NCBI RefSeq assembly: GCF_001438845.1
Contig: NZ_JQCL01000057.1
Coordinates: 182,911 to 246,910, forward strand
Source of the DNA: Lactiplantibacillus xiangfangensis
GTDB lineage: Bacteria; Bacillota; Bacilli; Lactobacillales; Lactobacillaceae
Length of the DNA stretch: 64,000 bases
Direction of reading: 5' to 3'
In this document: positions 7,826-16,696 of the stretch, piece by piece
How the letters are laid out: every line of letters starts with the position of its first letter
Numbering within the stretch: position 1 is the stretch's first letter
Program-made: the position numbers and the translations under genes
Notes under the pieces: model-generated
Seen by the model: only the letters and a program-made list of their open reading frames with translations
Databases searched by the model: none
What the model was told of the DNA's origin: nothing

Positions 7826-9028
7826 ATGTCAACAACTTTAGTGCTTGGCGGGGGCTATGCTGGAATGAGGGCCGTCAAGTTTTTAACGAAAGGGTTACCT
7901 AGTGGGGATCAATTGATTTTAGTTGATCAAGTCCCGACACATACGGAGAAAACTAATCTCCATGAAGTCGCGGCCGGAACGATTGATCCAGAGCGGATCA
8001 CGTATAACATTCCGTCCGTCATTGCAAAGCGGGTCACGTTTGTGCAAGCGACGGTTAACAATGTCGACGTCGCTAACAAAGCTATCAGTTTCGAAGACCA
8101 TGATGACATCAGCTATGATTACTTAGTCCTTGCATTAGGGTTCCAGTCCGAAACTTTCGGGGTACCGGGTGCGAATGAAAATGCGTTGGCAATGGATGAT
8201 CTCCAAACGGCGCAAGCAGTCTATCAACACATTGAAGAACGGGTCAAGGCCTATCAAACTAGCAAGGATCACAATGATTTGAAGATTGCGGTCTGTGGTG
8301 CGGGCTTTACTGGGATTGAATTGTTAGGTGAACTGACACAGTCATTACCTAAGTTACAGAAGAAGTATCAGGTTCCCGCAATCAAATTAGTTTGCTTGGA
8401 ACGAATGCCATCGATTTTACCGATGTTCAATCAGGACTTGCGGGACTATGCGTTGGCCTTCATGGAAAAGAACAACGTTGAAATGCGATTAGGTTCCGCT
8501 ATTACGGCGATTAAGCCTGGCGCCGTTGCTTATACGGATACGGACAAAGTTGAACATGAATTTGCTGCTAATACGATTATTTGGACAGTTGGGGTCAGTG
8601 GGTCGCACGTCATTGCGGATTCTGGCTTCCAGCAGCGTCGTAACCGGGTCATGGTTCAACCAGACTTGTCACTAGAGGACCGGCCAGAAGTCTTTATCGT
8701 GGGCGACGTGGCGGCGGTAATGCCACCCGACGGCGAACGGCCATACCCAACGACGGCTCAAATTGCGCTAGCTTGTGGTGAACAAGCCGCCAAGAACATT
8801 GTTGCTTTGCGAAATGGCAAGGCCACGACACCGTTTAATTATCAATCTAGCGGAACGGTCGCATCGCTCAGTGACCGCGACGGAATTGGTGAAATTTTCA
8901 GCAGTAACCGCCCCGTTAAAGGGTATCCGGCTTCAGCGCTGAAAAAGGTTATCACTGACCGTTCGCTGCTTGAAAGTGCCCATTTAGGTACGGTCTTTAG
9001 TAAGGGACGTTTCGACTTATATCATTAA
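7826..9028 (+). CDS. ndh: Type 2 NADH dehydrogenase (NDH-2)
   Basis: 400 residues. The FAD-binding Rossmann motif LGGGYAGMRAVK is at the N-terminus, a second dinucleotide-binding motif VCGAGFTGIELLGEL lies near 155-170, and the C-terminal FAD motif VFIVGDVA lies near 290. This is the single-subunit, non-proton-pumping NADH:quinone oxidoreductase that attaches to the inner face of the membrane. In L. plantarum-type bacteria it feeds electrons to a respiratory chain that works only with external heme and menaquinone, or to quinone/extracellular acceptors. RBS AAAGGGG. Monocistronic between a promoter and a strong terminator. Confidence 0.93.
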   Translation: MSTTLVLGGGYAGMRAVKFLTKGLPSGDQLILVDQVPTHTEKTNLHEVAAGTIDPERITYNIPSVIAKRVTFVQATVNNVDVANKAISFEDHDDISYDYLVLALGFQSETFGVPGANENALAMDDLQTAQAVYQHIEERVKAYQTSKDHNDLKIAVCGAGFTGIELLGELTQSLPKLQKKYQVPAIKLVCLERMPSILPMFNQDLRDYALAFMEKNNVEMRLGSAITAIKPGAVAYTDTDKVEHEFAANTIIWTVGVSGSHVIADSGFQQRRNRVMVQPDLSLEDRPEVFIVGDVAAVMPPDGERPYPTTAQIALACGEQAAKNIVALRNGKATTPFNYQSSGTVASLSDRDGIGEIFSSNRPVKGYPASALKKVITDRSLLESAHLGTVFSKGRFDLYH

Positions 9029-9038
9029 ATGTAGATAA

Positions 9039-9091
9039 AAAAACCAACGCAGTCACCAATCGGTTAACGATTGGTGACTGCGTTGGTTTTT
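9039..9091. terminator. Bidirectional terminator between ndh and the ABC operon
   Basis: A long perfect inverted repeat (over 20 bp per arm, core CCAACGCAGTCACCAAT) with a 7-base loop is flanked by A-run and T-run, so it serves the two converging transcripts. Confidence 0.93.
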
Positions 9092-9107
9092 ATTCTATAT
9101 CGGTGTA

Positions 9108-9629
9108 TTAGAAGTCAAGTAGGTAGGAATACTTCACGTATTGTTTGCCATGGGGGACTAAGAAACTAAAGCGGGGGGTGGCATTTCTGGAAGCATAGTT
9201 GTCGCGGGGAGTTCGAAACGACATGACGATTACTCGCCAGCCTTTCTTGGGCATGTCACTCATGGACAGTGCCTTTCCTGTAGTTGTAGTTGGTCCTTTG
9301 GTCATACTATAGTAGCCGTAAGGAATGTTAAACCACATGTTTTCATCAAAGTTGGGATTATTGGTTTTAAAGCCGTAGTTGCTAGGACCAACTTGATTGA
9401 TGCTCATCGTCACGTCCATGAGGGCTTCGTCACTCGTTAGCTTGGTTTTGGCTCCTAAAATCTTGAAACGGACATCTGGGGCCTTAACAGTTTGATTACG
9501 TTTAACAATAATTTCTTTAACGTTTTGGGGTAGGTATCCGCGGTTAACCACCCGATAACGCCAGCCTGCCAAAATACTCAACAGGAAGATTAGGCCGAGC
9601 GTTAGGGCCCGTTTGGTTTCAGATTTCAT
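9108..9629 (-). CDS. Membrane-anchored accessory protein of the ABC operon
   Basis: 173 residues. One N-terminal hydrophobic segment (about 8-24) anchors an extracytoplasmic domain rich in beta-type sequence (DVRFKILGAKTKL, ALMDVTMSINQ, RFSFLVPHG). The fold looks like an immunoglobulin/DUF4352-like sandwich, which is a guess. Its start overlaps the end of the ATPase gene by 11 bp, so it belongs to the operon and is the last gene. It may act with the exporter at the outer face of the membrane. Confidence 0.55.
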   Translation of the reverse strand: MKSETKRALTLGLIFLLSILAGWRYRVVNRGYLPQNVKEIIVKRNQTVKAPDVRFKILGAKTKLTSDEALMDVTMSINQVGPSNYGFKTNNPNFDENMWFNIPYGYYSMTKGPTTTTGKALSMSDMPKKGWRVIVMSFRTPRDNYASRNATPRFSFLVPHGKQYVKYSYLLDF

Positions 9630-10254
9630 GAGCTTGCCCCGCCTTTACTTGGAAACGGCGACTAGCAACTTGTTCCACGAAGTCGCGATCGTGTGAAGCA
9701 ATGACAAAGGTACAGCCCCGTTGCTGTAATTGATGTAAGTAAGTAACTAATTTGTCGATACTTTCAGCGTCTAAGGCGTTGGTCGGTTCGTCCAAAATGA
9801 TAAGGGGACTTTGACCAAGGACCGCCTGTGCAATGCCTAATTTTTGACGCATTCCAAGTGAAAATTTACGGACCTTCTTATTATCGTTTATGGGCAGCTC
9901 AAATTGTGTTAATAAATTGTCAATCTGTTGATCTGTGACTTCAGGCAACAACCGTGCTAATAATTCCAGGTTCTTTTTGGCAGTAAAGTTGTCGATGATA
10001 CTCGGATTTTCGATAAGAATGCCGGCACGAATTGGAAACTTTCCGCCGACAGTTAGTTTCTGATCATTGATTAAAACATCACCGGTGGTACGAATCAGGC
10101 CAAGAATGGCTTTTAAAATCAATGTTTTACCAGAGCCGTTAATGCCTTCTAAAGTGACAATGTCACCCGCATTAACGGTTAGCGATACGTTAGTCAGTAG
10201 GGCCTGATTTTTAACGGATTTGCTTACATTTACTAATTTAATTAAACTCATCAT
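9619..10254 (-). CDS. ABC transporter ATP-binding protein
   Basis: 211 residues, a single nucleotide-binding domain. Walker A is GINGSGKT, the signature is FSLGMRQKLGIAQA, Walker B with the following loop is LIILDEPTNALD, and the switch histidine is in ASHDRDF. Length and motifs fit the small ABC-2 type exporters for peptides or antibiotics. Three permease genes lie directly upstream in the same operon. RBS is GGGGGAA; the second ATG (10251) is an alternative start. Confidence 0.9.
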   Translation of the reverse strand: MMSLIKLVNVSKSVKNQALLTNVSLTVNAGDIVTLEGINGSGKTLILKAILGLIRTTGDVLINDQKLTVGGKFPIRAGILIENPSIIDNFTAKKNLELLARLLPEVTDQQIDNLLTQFELPINDNKKVRKFSLGMRQKLGIAQAVLGQSPLIILDEPTNALDAESIDKLVTYLHQLQQRGCTFVIASHDRDFVEQVASRRFQVKAGQAHEI

Positions 10255-10266
10255 TATTCCCCCGTA

Positions 10267-10995
10267 TTAATGATTTTCAAGGTAGCGATAACTGATTAGA
10301 TAACCCCCGATTAATAGAACTAAACAGCCCAGTAACCACAAAACACTGGCTGGTTGAAGGGCTGGTAATCTGGAATAGATTGCTAGCCCAAGTGGGTTTT
10401 GTGGGTTAGGCCAATAGATGGTCAAGACTAATAAAACGACGGGGATGATTAAGCCAATGGCCGGACTGACTATGTTACAGAGCTGTTGTACCATGAGAAG
10501 TAGCAGTAACTCTAGAAATAGGATTGCGGCCCAAAGTGCCCACGCGCTAGCGCCCTTGATGGGTCCCACGCTGAATGCGACTTTGGACCACCAACTTTGC
10601 GTTAACCACAGCGTAACAATCGTCAGTCCGTCGATAGCAAGTGCAGTCAGGCCCAGTAGTTGTAGATTGAGTCGGCCAAAGCTTAATTTTGAAAATTGGA
10701 AGCCCCGGAGTTGCACCGCGTGTGCTTGCCATAACTGCTGAAAACTATTGTTGACGATGATTAGTGGAAAGCAGAAGTAACCTAACCAGAAGACCGGAAA
10801 AGTGATTTCACCATGAGCCAGTTCGACGGCTGTCGGTGCGGCAAAAAATTGCGCAATTGCGTGTGGATAGTTGCTGTCAGTCACTTGGTAGCCAACGGTT
10901 AGCATCAGGCTGATCAGGACAGGCATAATGAGTCTAAAGCGCACCTTGATCAGTTGCCAATAGTGGTACCCTTGGACTTGTCTTAAAGTGCGCAT
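10267..10995 (-). CDS. ABC exporter membrane subunit (third permease gene)
   Basis: 242 residues with about six hydrophobic segments and short loops; a Trp-rich start (YHYWQLIKVRF) is cytoplasmic. No sequence motif names a substrate. It lies 12 bp upstream of the ATPase and 1 bp downstream of the second permease gene. Probably ABC-2-like permease, but with weak family resemblance by eye. Confidence 0.7.
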   Translation of the reverse strand: MRTLRQVQGYHYWQLIKVRFRLIMPVLISLMLTVGYQVTDSNYPHAIAQFFAAPTAVELAHGEITFPVFWLGYFCFPLIIVNNSFQQLWQAHAVQLRGFQFSKLSFGRLNLQLLGLTALAIDGLTIVTLWLTQSWWSKVAFSVGPIKGASAWALWAAILFLELLLLLMVQQLCNIVSPAIGLIIPVVLLVLTIYWPNPQNPLGLAIYSRLPALQPASVLWLLGCLVLLIGGYLISYRYLENH

Positions 10996-10996
10996 C

Positions 10997-11683
10997 TTAG
11001 AATTCCCTCCATTGAACGAGGTGGTAGGTCACTAATCTAATCAATAGGATTAGGCCAATCAGGTTTATTAATTGAAGTAGCCGGGTAGTAACGTCGGTTG
11101 GCTGAGCAAATGCGTATAGTAAGACGTTCTTTGTACGGACGGCTTGTTCAAAGAGTAAGACGTTGCTGAATAGAGCGATTAGCACCGCGATTAGTTTGCG
11201 GTGAATTAAGAAGTAGAATAGTAGGGTGCCCGCGCTGAAAGTCACCTGAACGAACAGAATAAAAATTGCTGCCAAGCCTAAGTCAATCAAAATAGTCGGT
11301 TTAGTCGCAATTAGTTGTGCTTTGCCGAATAGAATACAGCCAGTTGTCAGGACCCAAATAAGCCAGATACCAATGATGATCATTAGATTTTGAACCACGG
11401 TCTGCCAATATAAAGTTGAACGGTGTTGGCTAAAGAAGCTATCGTTTAAGTGATATTCCGTCACGATGGAAGTTGCAATAATTGAGAGTGGTAGGTAGCG
11501 TTCGTACACTAAGTATGAATTCGCAGTGTTTTGGTATAGGAAGTTTAAATCACTACTGTCCGATATGATTCCAGAAAGGTCACTTAGTCCGCATAGTAGT
11601 GTAAAAATCCCAATAATTAGAAGCAATTTCCAGCGGGCGCGTAATCGGTAAAACTCTTGGGCACTAATATTATGCAGTAACAC
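10997..11683 (-). CDS. ABC exporter membrane subunit (second permease gene)
   Basis: 228 residues with about six hydrophobic segments. The start LLHNISAQEFYRLRARWKL resembles the amphipathic interface helix that precedes segment 1 in ABC-2 permeases. It overlaps the upstream permease gene by 14 bp, so the two are probably translationally coupled. Confidence 0.7.
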   Translation of the reverse strand: MLLHNISAQEFYRLRARWKLLLIIGIFTLLCGLSDLSGIISDSSDLNFLYQNTANSYLVYERYLPLSIIATSIVTEYHLNDSFFSQHRSTLYWQTVVQNLMIIIGIWLIWVLTTGCILFGKAQLIATKPTILIDLGLAAIFILFVQVTFSAGTLLFYFLIHRKLIAVLIALFSNVLLFEQAVRTKNVLLYAFAQPTDVTTRLLQLINLIGLILLIRLVTYHLVQWREF

Positions 11684-12464
11684 GATAACGCCGCCCCCCC
11701 AGTACTAACAGGCTAGTGACGACAAGCATGATTATAGTAATGCTTGTCGTGAGTAAAGCACTTGTATCCAATTGATTGGTTTCGGTTAAGAAATAGTAGG
11801 GTGCAAAGCCAATCCCGTTATTACTAATGCCTTGCAGCTGTAGTAAACCAAGCTGTAATAGAAAGCCCATTGTCATTGCGACAAACCGGTTAGGTAGTAG
11901 CAGCGACCAGCCGAGGGTAAACCAGGCAAAGAGGGCGCCCCAGAAGCCAGCAAATAGAATGGCGAACGTAGCGTGAATTAAGGGGCGTTGGTAATATAGA
12001 TTAACTAACAAAGTATTTTGATTAATAACCATAATGTTGCTGTTGAGTAAGTGATCGGGATGAATATTAGGTAAAATCATGAAATAAGTGAATAGGTTGA
12101 TGATGAGTGGGAAGGCCACAATTAAGAAGCCCAGAATGCCAGCCCACCAAAAGTAGCTGAGAAAGACTTTACGCTCACCGAGCTTGACTTGGAGTTGGTT
12201 GAAAAAACCGTTGTCTAGGTCTTTACGAATTAAACTGGCCGTCGGTAACGCTGCTAATAAAGGAATGATCAAGTAGAAGGCGGTAGCGGAAAAGTGAAAA
12301 CTATCGATTCCCATCCACTTGGTATAAGGTGAATCAAAAAAAGTGTTCTGAGTGAGTAAGCGGTGATTAAGTGATTGAACCACTTGAATGAGTGGTAGTA
12401 CGAGTGCGATTCCCCCGAAAAGCCATAATTGTAACTTGTTGAATCGATGCCAAAGTAATTGCAT
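11670..12464 (-). CDS. ABC exporter membrane subunit (first permease gene)
   Basis: 264 residues with about six hydrophobic segments and a large outward loop after segment 1 (HRLLTQNTFFDSPYTKW). The frame opens earlier at 12497, but GGAGGGG sits 5 bases before the ATG at 12464, which I take as the start. It follows the small secreted protein gene by about 50 bp. With the two next permeases and one ATPase it gives an unusual three-permease exporter. Confidence 0.7.
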   Translation of the reverse strand: MQLLWHRFNKLQLWLFGGIALVLPLIQVVQSLNHRLLTQNTFFDSPYTKWMGIDSFHFSATAFYLIIPLLAALPTASLIRKDLDNGFFNQLQVKLGERKVFLSYFWWAGILGFLIVAFPLIINLFTYFMILPNIHPDHLLNSNIMVINQNTLLVNLYYQRPLIHATFAILFAGFWGALFAWFTLGWSLLLPNRFVAMTMGFLLQLGLLQLQGISNNGIGFAPYYFLTETNQLDTSALLTTSITIIMLVVTSLLVLGGRRYRVTA

Positions 12465-12515
12465 GTTGTCCCCTCCAAAGATCAATATGTAACACAACGA
12501 CGAGTTCGTGCTTAC

Positions 12516-12926
12516 TTATTTAGAATCTGGACTCCAAACGCCAGATGCAGATCCGTTAGCTTTACGAATACTATCGATTCGAACGGCTACGCCATTACCA
12601 TGTGTTTCAACGGCGTTATTCCATAATTTTGTCGTCGAACCCACGTATGACTTGTATTCGTGTCCCCCTGAGACATCTCGACCATCGTAGAGTGCTGCAT
12701 GAATATTGATATATCTTACAGCCTTAGATGCCTTCTTCGTATAATTATAATAAGCCGAACGATTAGTCTTTTTGCGTGCTGGTGTGTGGTCTCGCGTACT
12801 TTTAACCCTATACTGATTCGACCATCCAGTATCCCCTGTATTTGATGCTGAGGCTGATACGACGCCCATACCACTTCCCATGAGTAAAATTGATAAAGCG
12901 CCGATAGCTAATGACTTATGTTTCAT
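12516..12926 (-). CDS. Small secreted protein heading the ABC operon (DUF2712-like)
   Basis: 136 residues. A clear signal peptide (about 1-27, LLMGSGMGVVSASA) is followed by a roughly 110-residue basic, Tyr/Ser/Asn-rich mature part with no Cys and a C-terminal GVWSPDSK. From memory, small exported proteins of the DUF2712 kind have this size, a Trp near the end and sit beside ABC transporters. Substrate, regulator or toxin of the exporter are all possible. RBS is GGGGGG. First gene of a six-gene operon reaching 9108. Confidence 0.6.
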   Translation of the reverse strand: MKHKSLAIGALSILLMGSGMGVVSASASNTGDTGWSNQYRVKSTRDHTPARKKTNRSAYYNYTKKASKAVRYINIHAALYDGRDVSGGHEYKSYVGSTTKLWNNAVETHGNGVAVRIDSIRKANGSASGVWSPDSK

Positions 12927-12975
12927 TATTATGTCCCCCCGGTATTTTAATGAATAACTCGTCGCTGCTGATGCG

Positions 12976-13098
12976 AGTATAGCAGATTTTGATAATAATT
13001 TTCATTAATGATAAGAAAGATTTATTAACATATAAATATATTTATACCAATTATTCAGTTAATTAGTCTCACAAATGTAGAATGTTAAAGCGTTTACA
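12976..13098 (-). promoter_or_regulatory. Promoter region of the ABC operon with a cre-like site
   Basis: A minus-strand TATACT (12976-12981) lies about 50 bp before the start of the secreted protein gene; the -35 is weak. Further upstream TTAAAGCGTTTACA (13085-13098) matches the catabolite-responsive element in all but one position. The region 12990-13190 is otherwise very AT-rich and empty. Confidence 0.45.
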
Positions 13099-13189
13099 TT
13101 CGAACTTGAAATCTAATAAATGATTTTATTTTTTTATCATTTAATTATCAATTAAAATAGATATATCTAAATAAAGGGTTATTTGTCAT

Positions 13190-13228
13190 AAAAAAGGAAC
13201 GACTAAGCAGAATTAATCGTTCCGTTTT
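13190..13228 (-). terminator. Terminator of the first CPBP protease gene
   Basis: GGAACGA / TCGTTCC stem with a 14-base loop, A-run on the plus side (T-run on the minus transcript); a T-run also follows on the plus strand. It lies about 45 bp after the stop at 13272. Confidence 0.7.
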
Positions 13229-13271
13229 TGATTATAGACAATTATGACATGACATGTTTTATACCATGTTT

Positions 13272-14063
13272 CTATGACTGGGACTCTCTTTTTAACCGTT
13301 CCGTTGGGATTTTAACGTTTTGGACTTGGCGTGCGGCCACTAAAATTGCGAGCAGTAGTAATGCGCCGTAAAAGACTGATACGACAATTGAAACGTTCCG
13401 GCTAAAGTCCAGGTTGGCGTTACTATTCGGATGTTGCGTCAACTGAACGACCACTGACAGGTCGGTAGCGGCGTGCATTAGGATCGGTAGTCCCAAGTTG
13501 CGCGTTCTGATATAAACGCCCGCAAATAAGGTGCCGAGCGCCATGGCAAATAGAATCTGAGGTAATACATACGTTAATGATAAGTGGGTGCTATTCATCA
13601 AGTGCAAGCCCCCGAAAAGAAAGCTAGAAATTAAGACGACGGCGAGATTCTTACCCGGTAATGAGCGGGCTAGTAACGGAATCATGACGCCGCGAAAGAC
13701 GTATTCTTCGGTTAAGCCGACTAAAATGATATAGCCTAAGTACATTAAAATTAAAGGTGTGAAGGGGACGGTGAATAACCTAGTTAGGTTGGCTGAAACG
13801 AGTAAACCGACCACTAATAATGCCGGTACGGCCTGTTCTAGTTGTCCCCAACCGTTGTGATGATTCCAAAATAATACCGGGACGTGTGCTAAGTAATGAT
13901 TGAAAATCCAAACGCCGAATAGGACGATGGCATCTTGAACGATTCCAGAATACTGCTTCGGAATCAAGCCGAAGCTGAATAAGACGGCCGTGGCAAAAAA
14001 GAGGGCGATGACCCATATGAAGCATAGTAGGGCTAATCCCCAGCCCCGTTTAAAGTTTTTCAT
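13272..14063 (-). CDS. CPBP-family intramembrane metalloprotease (CAAX/Abi), copy 1
   Basis: 263 residues, about eight hydrophobic segments. The CPBP motifs are present: EEYVFRG (EExxxR), FLFGGLHL (FxxxH type) and HAATDL (HxxxD). Such proteins are intramembrane glutamic/metalloproteases; in lactobacilli relatives are found in bacteriocin loci as self-immunity proteins, but no bacteriocin gene lies beside this one. The RBS AGGTGT precedes ATG by 8 bases. It is a close paralogue of the gene at 14294, so the pair arose by tandem duplication. Confidence 0.88.
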   Translation of the reverse strand: MKNFKRGWGLALLCFIWVIALFFATAVLFSFGLIPKQYSGIVQDAIVLFGVWIFNHYLAHVPVLFWNHHNGWGQLEQAVPALLVVGLLVSANLTRLFTVPFTPLILMYLGYIILVGLTEEYVFRGVMIPLLARSLPGKNLAVVLISSFLFGGLHLMNSTHLSLTYVLPQILFAMALGTLFAGVYIRTRNLGLPILMHAATDLSVVVQLTQHPNSNANLDFSRNVSIVVSVFYGALLLLAILVAARQVQNVKIPTERLKRESQS

Positions 14064-14293
14064 AATTGGTTACACCTCATTAAGTTTGTCTTGTCACTAT
14101 TTTAGCATGGAACTGAAAGTTGAAAACTAAAGATAGTGTTTTGACATTGGTATAACAACGTTGATTCTCCCAGAAATAGTTCAGATGATTGCTTCTAACC
14201 ACCCATGGGTTCACCTACCGTAGCGATTCGTTCCCAAAAATTGTAAACGTGTGAGGTTTCTTCCATACCAACCAATCTAAGCTAGAAAGTCAC

Positions 14294-15073
14294 TTAGTTC
14301 GTTGCAGATCGTTCCGTTAGAATTTCGGCGGGCCAGACCTGTCGATCAGCCACAAAGAGTGTGATTATTAGGATGATACCGCACAGTGAGATAGCCACGA
14401 TTGAAATGTAGAAACTGAAATACAGGTTGGCGTTGCTAGGGTGTTGTATCAGTTGAACCACGAGGGATAGATCCGTCGCGGCGTGCATTAGAATCGGTAA
14501 ACCTAAATTGCGGGTTCGAATATAAACCCCTGCAAATAGGACCCCCAACGCCGTGGCAAAGAGAATTTGTGGTAGCACATAAGACAGTGACAAGTACGTG
14601 CTGTTGATCAGGTGCAAGCCGCCAAAGAGAAAACTGGAAATGACGACAACGGCAAAATTACTATTTGGTAATGATCGTGCTAGTAACGGAATCATGACGC
14701 CGCGGAAGACATATTCTTCCGTTAGGCCAATTAAGAAGACGTAGTCTAAATACATTAACACTAGTGGTGTAAAGGGCAAACTGAGAACTTTTGGTAGGTT
14801 GGCCACAACCAAGTGACCGACAAGGAGTAGAGCCGGCACGGCCTGTTCCAACTGACCCCAACCGTAATGCCGGTTCCAAAAGGAGACCGGGACATGGGCG
14901 ATGTAGTGGTTAAAGAGCCAAACACCGAGTAAGACAACGGCTTCTTGAACGATGCCGGCATAATGCTTAGGTATCCAGCCCAAAGCGAACAAAAGGGATG
15001 AGGCAAAGAAAAGGATGATGACCCAGATGTAGCATAGTAGGGCTAATCCCCAGCCCCGTTTAAAATTTGTCAT
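14294..15073 (-). CDS. CPBP-family intramembrane metalloprotease, copy 2, upstream region displaced
   Basis: 259 residues, very like copy 1 through the whole core (EEYVFRGVMIPLLARSLP identical; FLFGGLHL and HAATDL conserved), diverging at the C-terminus. All motifs are intact. No good RBS lies before the ATG: the 20 bases upstream read as the end of the tnpB element. The region homologous to copy 1's RBS and promoter is found 1.6 kb away at 16697-16770, on the other side of that element. Expression of this copy is probably reduced or depends on a promoter within the element. Confidence 0.88.
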   Translation of the reverse strand: MTNFKRGWGLALLCYIWVIILFFASSLLFALGWIPKHYAGIVQEAVVLLGVWLFNHYIAHVPVSFWNRHYGWGQLEQAVPALLLVGHLVVANLPKVLSLPFTPLVLMYLDYVFLIGLTEEYVFRGVMIPLLARSLPNSNFAVVVISSFLFGGLHLINSTYLSLSYVLPQILFATALGVLFAGVYIRTRNLGLPILMHAATDLSLVVQLIQHPSNANLYFSFYISIVAISLCGIILIITLFVADRQVWPAEILTERSATN

Positions 15074-15089
15074 AATAAGTACTGCTATG

Positions 15090-15330
15090 CAAAATATAGA
15101 GAAATGTAGAAAATCATGGCTGATTTCTACATTTAGAAAGATTACATATTTCCTTTCTTGATTTTACTTGCTGCCGTTATGACGCCGGTATTCCGATATT
15201 CCACTAAGGAGTAATCGCATGGACCAACTATGACAGTTTAAGGACTTAGCCAGCCCCGTTAAGTTATTATTTTTTAGATTAAATCCAGTAGATTGGCAAC
15301 GGCATTTTCATCACGATCGAGTACTGCGCC
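15090..15330 (-). ncRNA. Predicted omega/reRNA scaffold overlapping the 3' end of tnpB
   Basis: By analogy with characterised TnpB systems, the guide RNA is made from the 3' part of tnpB plus the right end, with the guide taken from the flanking DNA. Here 15074-15273 is a non-coding stretch of about 200 bp with the right-end hairpin, so it is the expected place. No promoter was identified. The limits are nominal. Confidence 0.35.
15102..15134 (-). repeat. Right-end hairpin of the tnpB element
   Basis: A near-perfect stem: AAATGTAGAAAATCA pairs with TGATTTCTACATTT across a 4-base loop, with one bulged base. IS200/IS605 elements carry subterminal hairpins of this kind at each end, recognised as single strands by TnpA. 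Confidence 0.7.
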
Positions 15331-16428
15331 GCAATTGTAACAAACATATTCACTATGCTTAGTCCGATGTGTTGTATTACCTTGTAACGTTATTTTATCG
15401 TTTCCAGATTTGATATGACCGCACTTTGAACAGCGCTGTGTTGAAGGATATTGGCAATCTGCAAGTATTAGCTCTTTACCGTACCACTCACACTTATAGC
15501 TTAATGTTTGCCGAAAGTAGCCAAACATTGAGCGTTGCAAACCTTTAGAAGCAACGTGACTCATCTGCATAGCTTTGACGGATAGGTCTTCAATCACGAT
15601 TTTGTCGTAATCATTGACGAGGTCCGTCGTGAATTTTTGCATGATGTCATGTTGGATATTGGCAACTTTGCGATAGTCACGCTGCAATTTGTTTCTCATT
15701 GCAACGTAGCGACTGCCCTTAGTTGCTTTGTTCCCATTCACGACTCGCTTATGAGCTAGCTGTTTCTGGTAAAACTTGATTCGCTGATACAGCTTACGTA
15801 ATCGTTTCGGCAAGGTATTAATGACGCCAGCCGTGTAATCTAAATGACCAACGTTCACGTCAACAGCTGAACTATCACCAGTTTGTGGCTTGTCATCAAG
15901 ATTAACTTCAAAGGGAAAACTAGCCCAGTATTTACCATTTTCACGGTAAATACTGACCACCTTCAGTACACCTGACAAATCAACGTGTCGGCTAATCCTG
16001 ATGTCATACCAATTTTTAACGCCATGTGGTTTATCCAAGTGAAGCTTACCAGCGACAATTTTTGCTCGATCGGTTTTAAAGCCCTGCCGAGCAGACTTTT
16101 TCGACTTGAATACCGGTTTACCCCAATAAGGTTGTGTCTTATCAAAGAAGTTCTGCCAAGCGTTTCCTAAATCAGCAATCGCCAATTGTAAGGTACGCGC
16201 TGATAATTCATATTGCCAATCAGCTTTATTCGCAACTAATTCATTCCGAACGGAGTAAAAACTGGGACGGGGACTGCTGGAATCAATCGTATATAAGTCA
16301 TACATGTCATTCCAAGTAGCCAATCCTTCATTCCAGCAATACCTGCGATAATCACAAAGCCTATCGAGTGCTTTTGCCATGTGACGATTAGGATAAAGCA
16401 TTACTTTTTGTGTTCGAATCATCAGCAT
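15274..16428 (-). CDS. tnpB: TnpB RNA-guided nuclease (OrfB) of an IS200/IS605-type element
   Basis: About 384 residues. The N-terminal helix-turn-helix-like segment starts MIRTQKVMLYPN. The RuvC-like nuclease has Asp in AVDVNVG (about 190 in this numbering), Glu in IVIEDLS (about 280) and the terminal DRDENAVAN. A zinc ribbon CSKCG ... CYNCG lies between the last two motifs. All catalytic motifs appear intact. The frame is open 13 codons earlier; GGGTGGTGA places the start at 16428 or 16422. Known TnpB proteins cut DNA with an RNA guide next to a short target-adjacent motif and help retain their element. No adjacent TnpA. Confidence 0.88.
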   Translation of the reverse strand: MLMIRTQKVMLYPNRHMAKALDRLCDYRRYCWNEGLATWNDMYDLYTIDSSSPRPSFYSVRNELVANKADWQYELSARTLQLAIADLGNAWQNFFDKTQPYWGKPVFKSKKSARQGFKTDRAKIVAGKLHLDKPHGVKNWYDIRISRHVDLSGVLKVVSIYRENGKYWASFPFEVNLDDKPQTGDSSAVDVNVGHLDYTAGVINTLPKRLRKLYQRIKFYQKQLAHKRVVNGNKATKGSRYVAMRNKLQRDYRKVANIQHDIMQKFTTDLVNDYDKIVIEDLSVKAMQMSHVASKGLQRSMFGYFRQTLSYKCEWYGKELILADCQYPSTQRCSKCGHIKSGNDKITLQGNTTHRTKHSEYVCYNCGAVLDRDENAVANLLDLI

Positions 16429-16696
16429 CTTCACCACCCAAATTAGTGTTGTCTTTTCACTTCTCATTATAATTTAGGCCGTTATTGATGTCAGTGATTT
16501 GATCATCGAGAATGATTTCTTTAACAAAACTGACTTAGTTGGGCAAGACGCATCGCGCATTTTCACTTTTACAGTGATTGAACTGTGATGGCATATCGCT
16601 AGATTTAATCATCACCAAGCTCGCCACCTCCGTATTTACTCTCTGTGGGAAGCTTGGATTTCTTTTCTACATAGTTCTACACTTTTCTATATTTTA

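Noticed and set aside
15249-15262. AACGGGGCTGG shared by the tnpB 3' flank and the start of the CPBP genes
   Set aside because: The 11-base match could be chance or part of the RNA scaffold; too short to claim homology.
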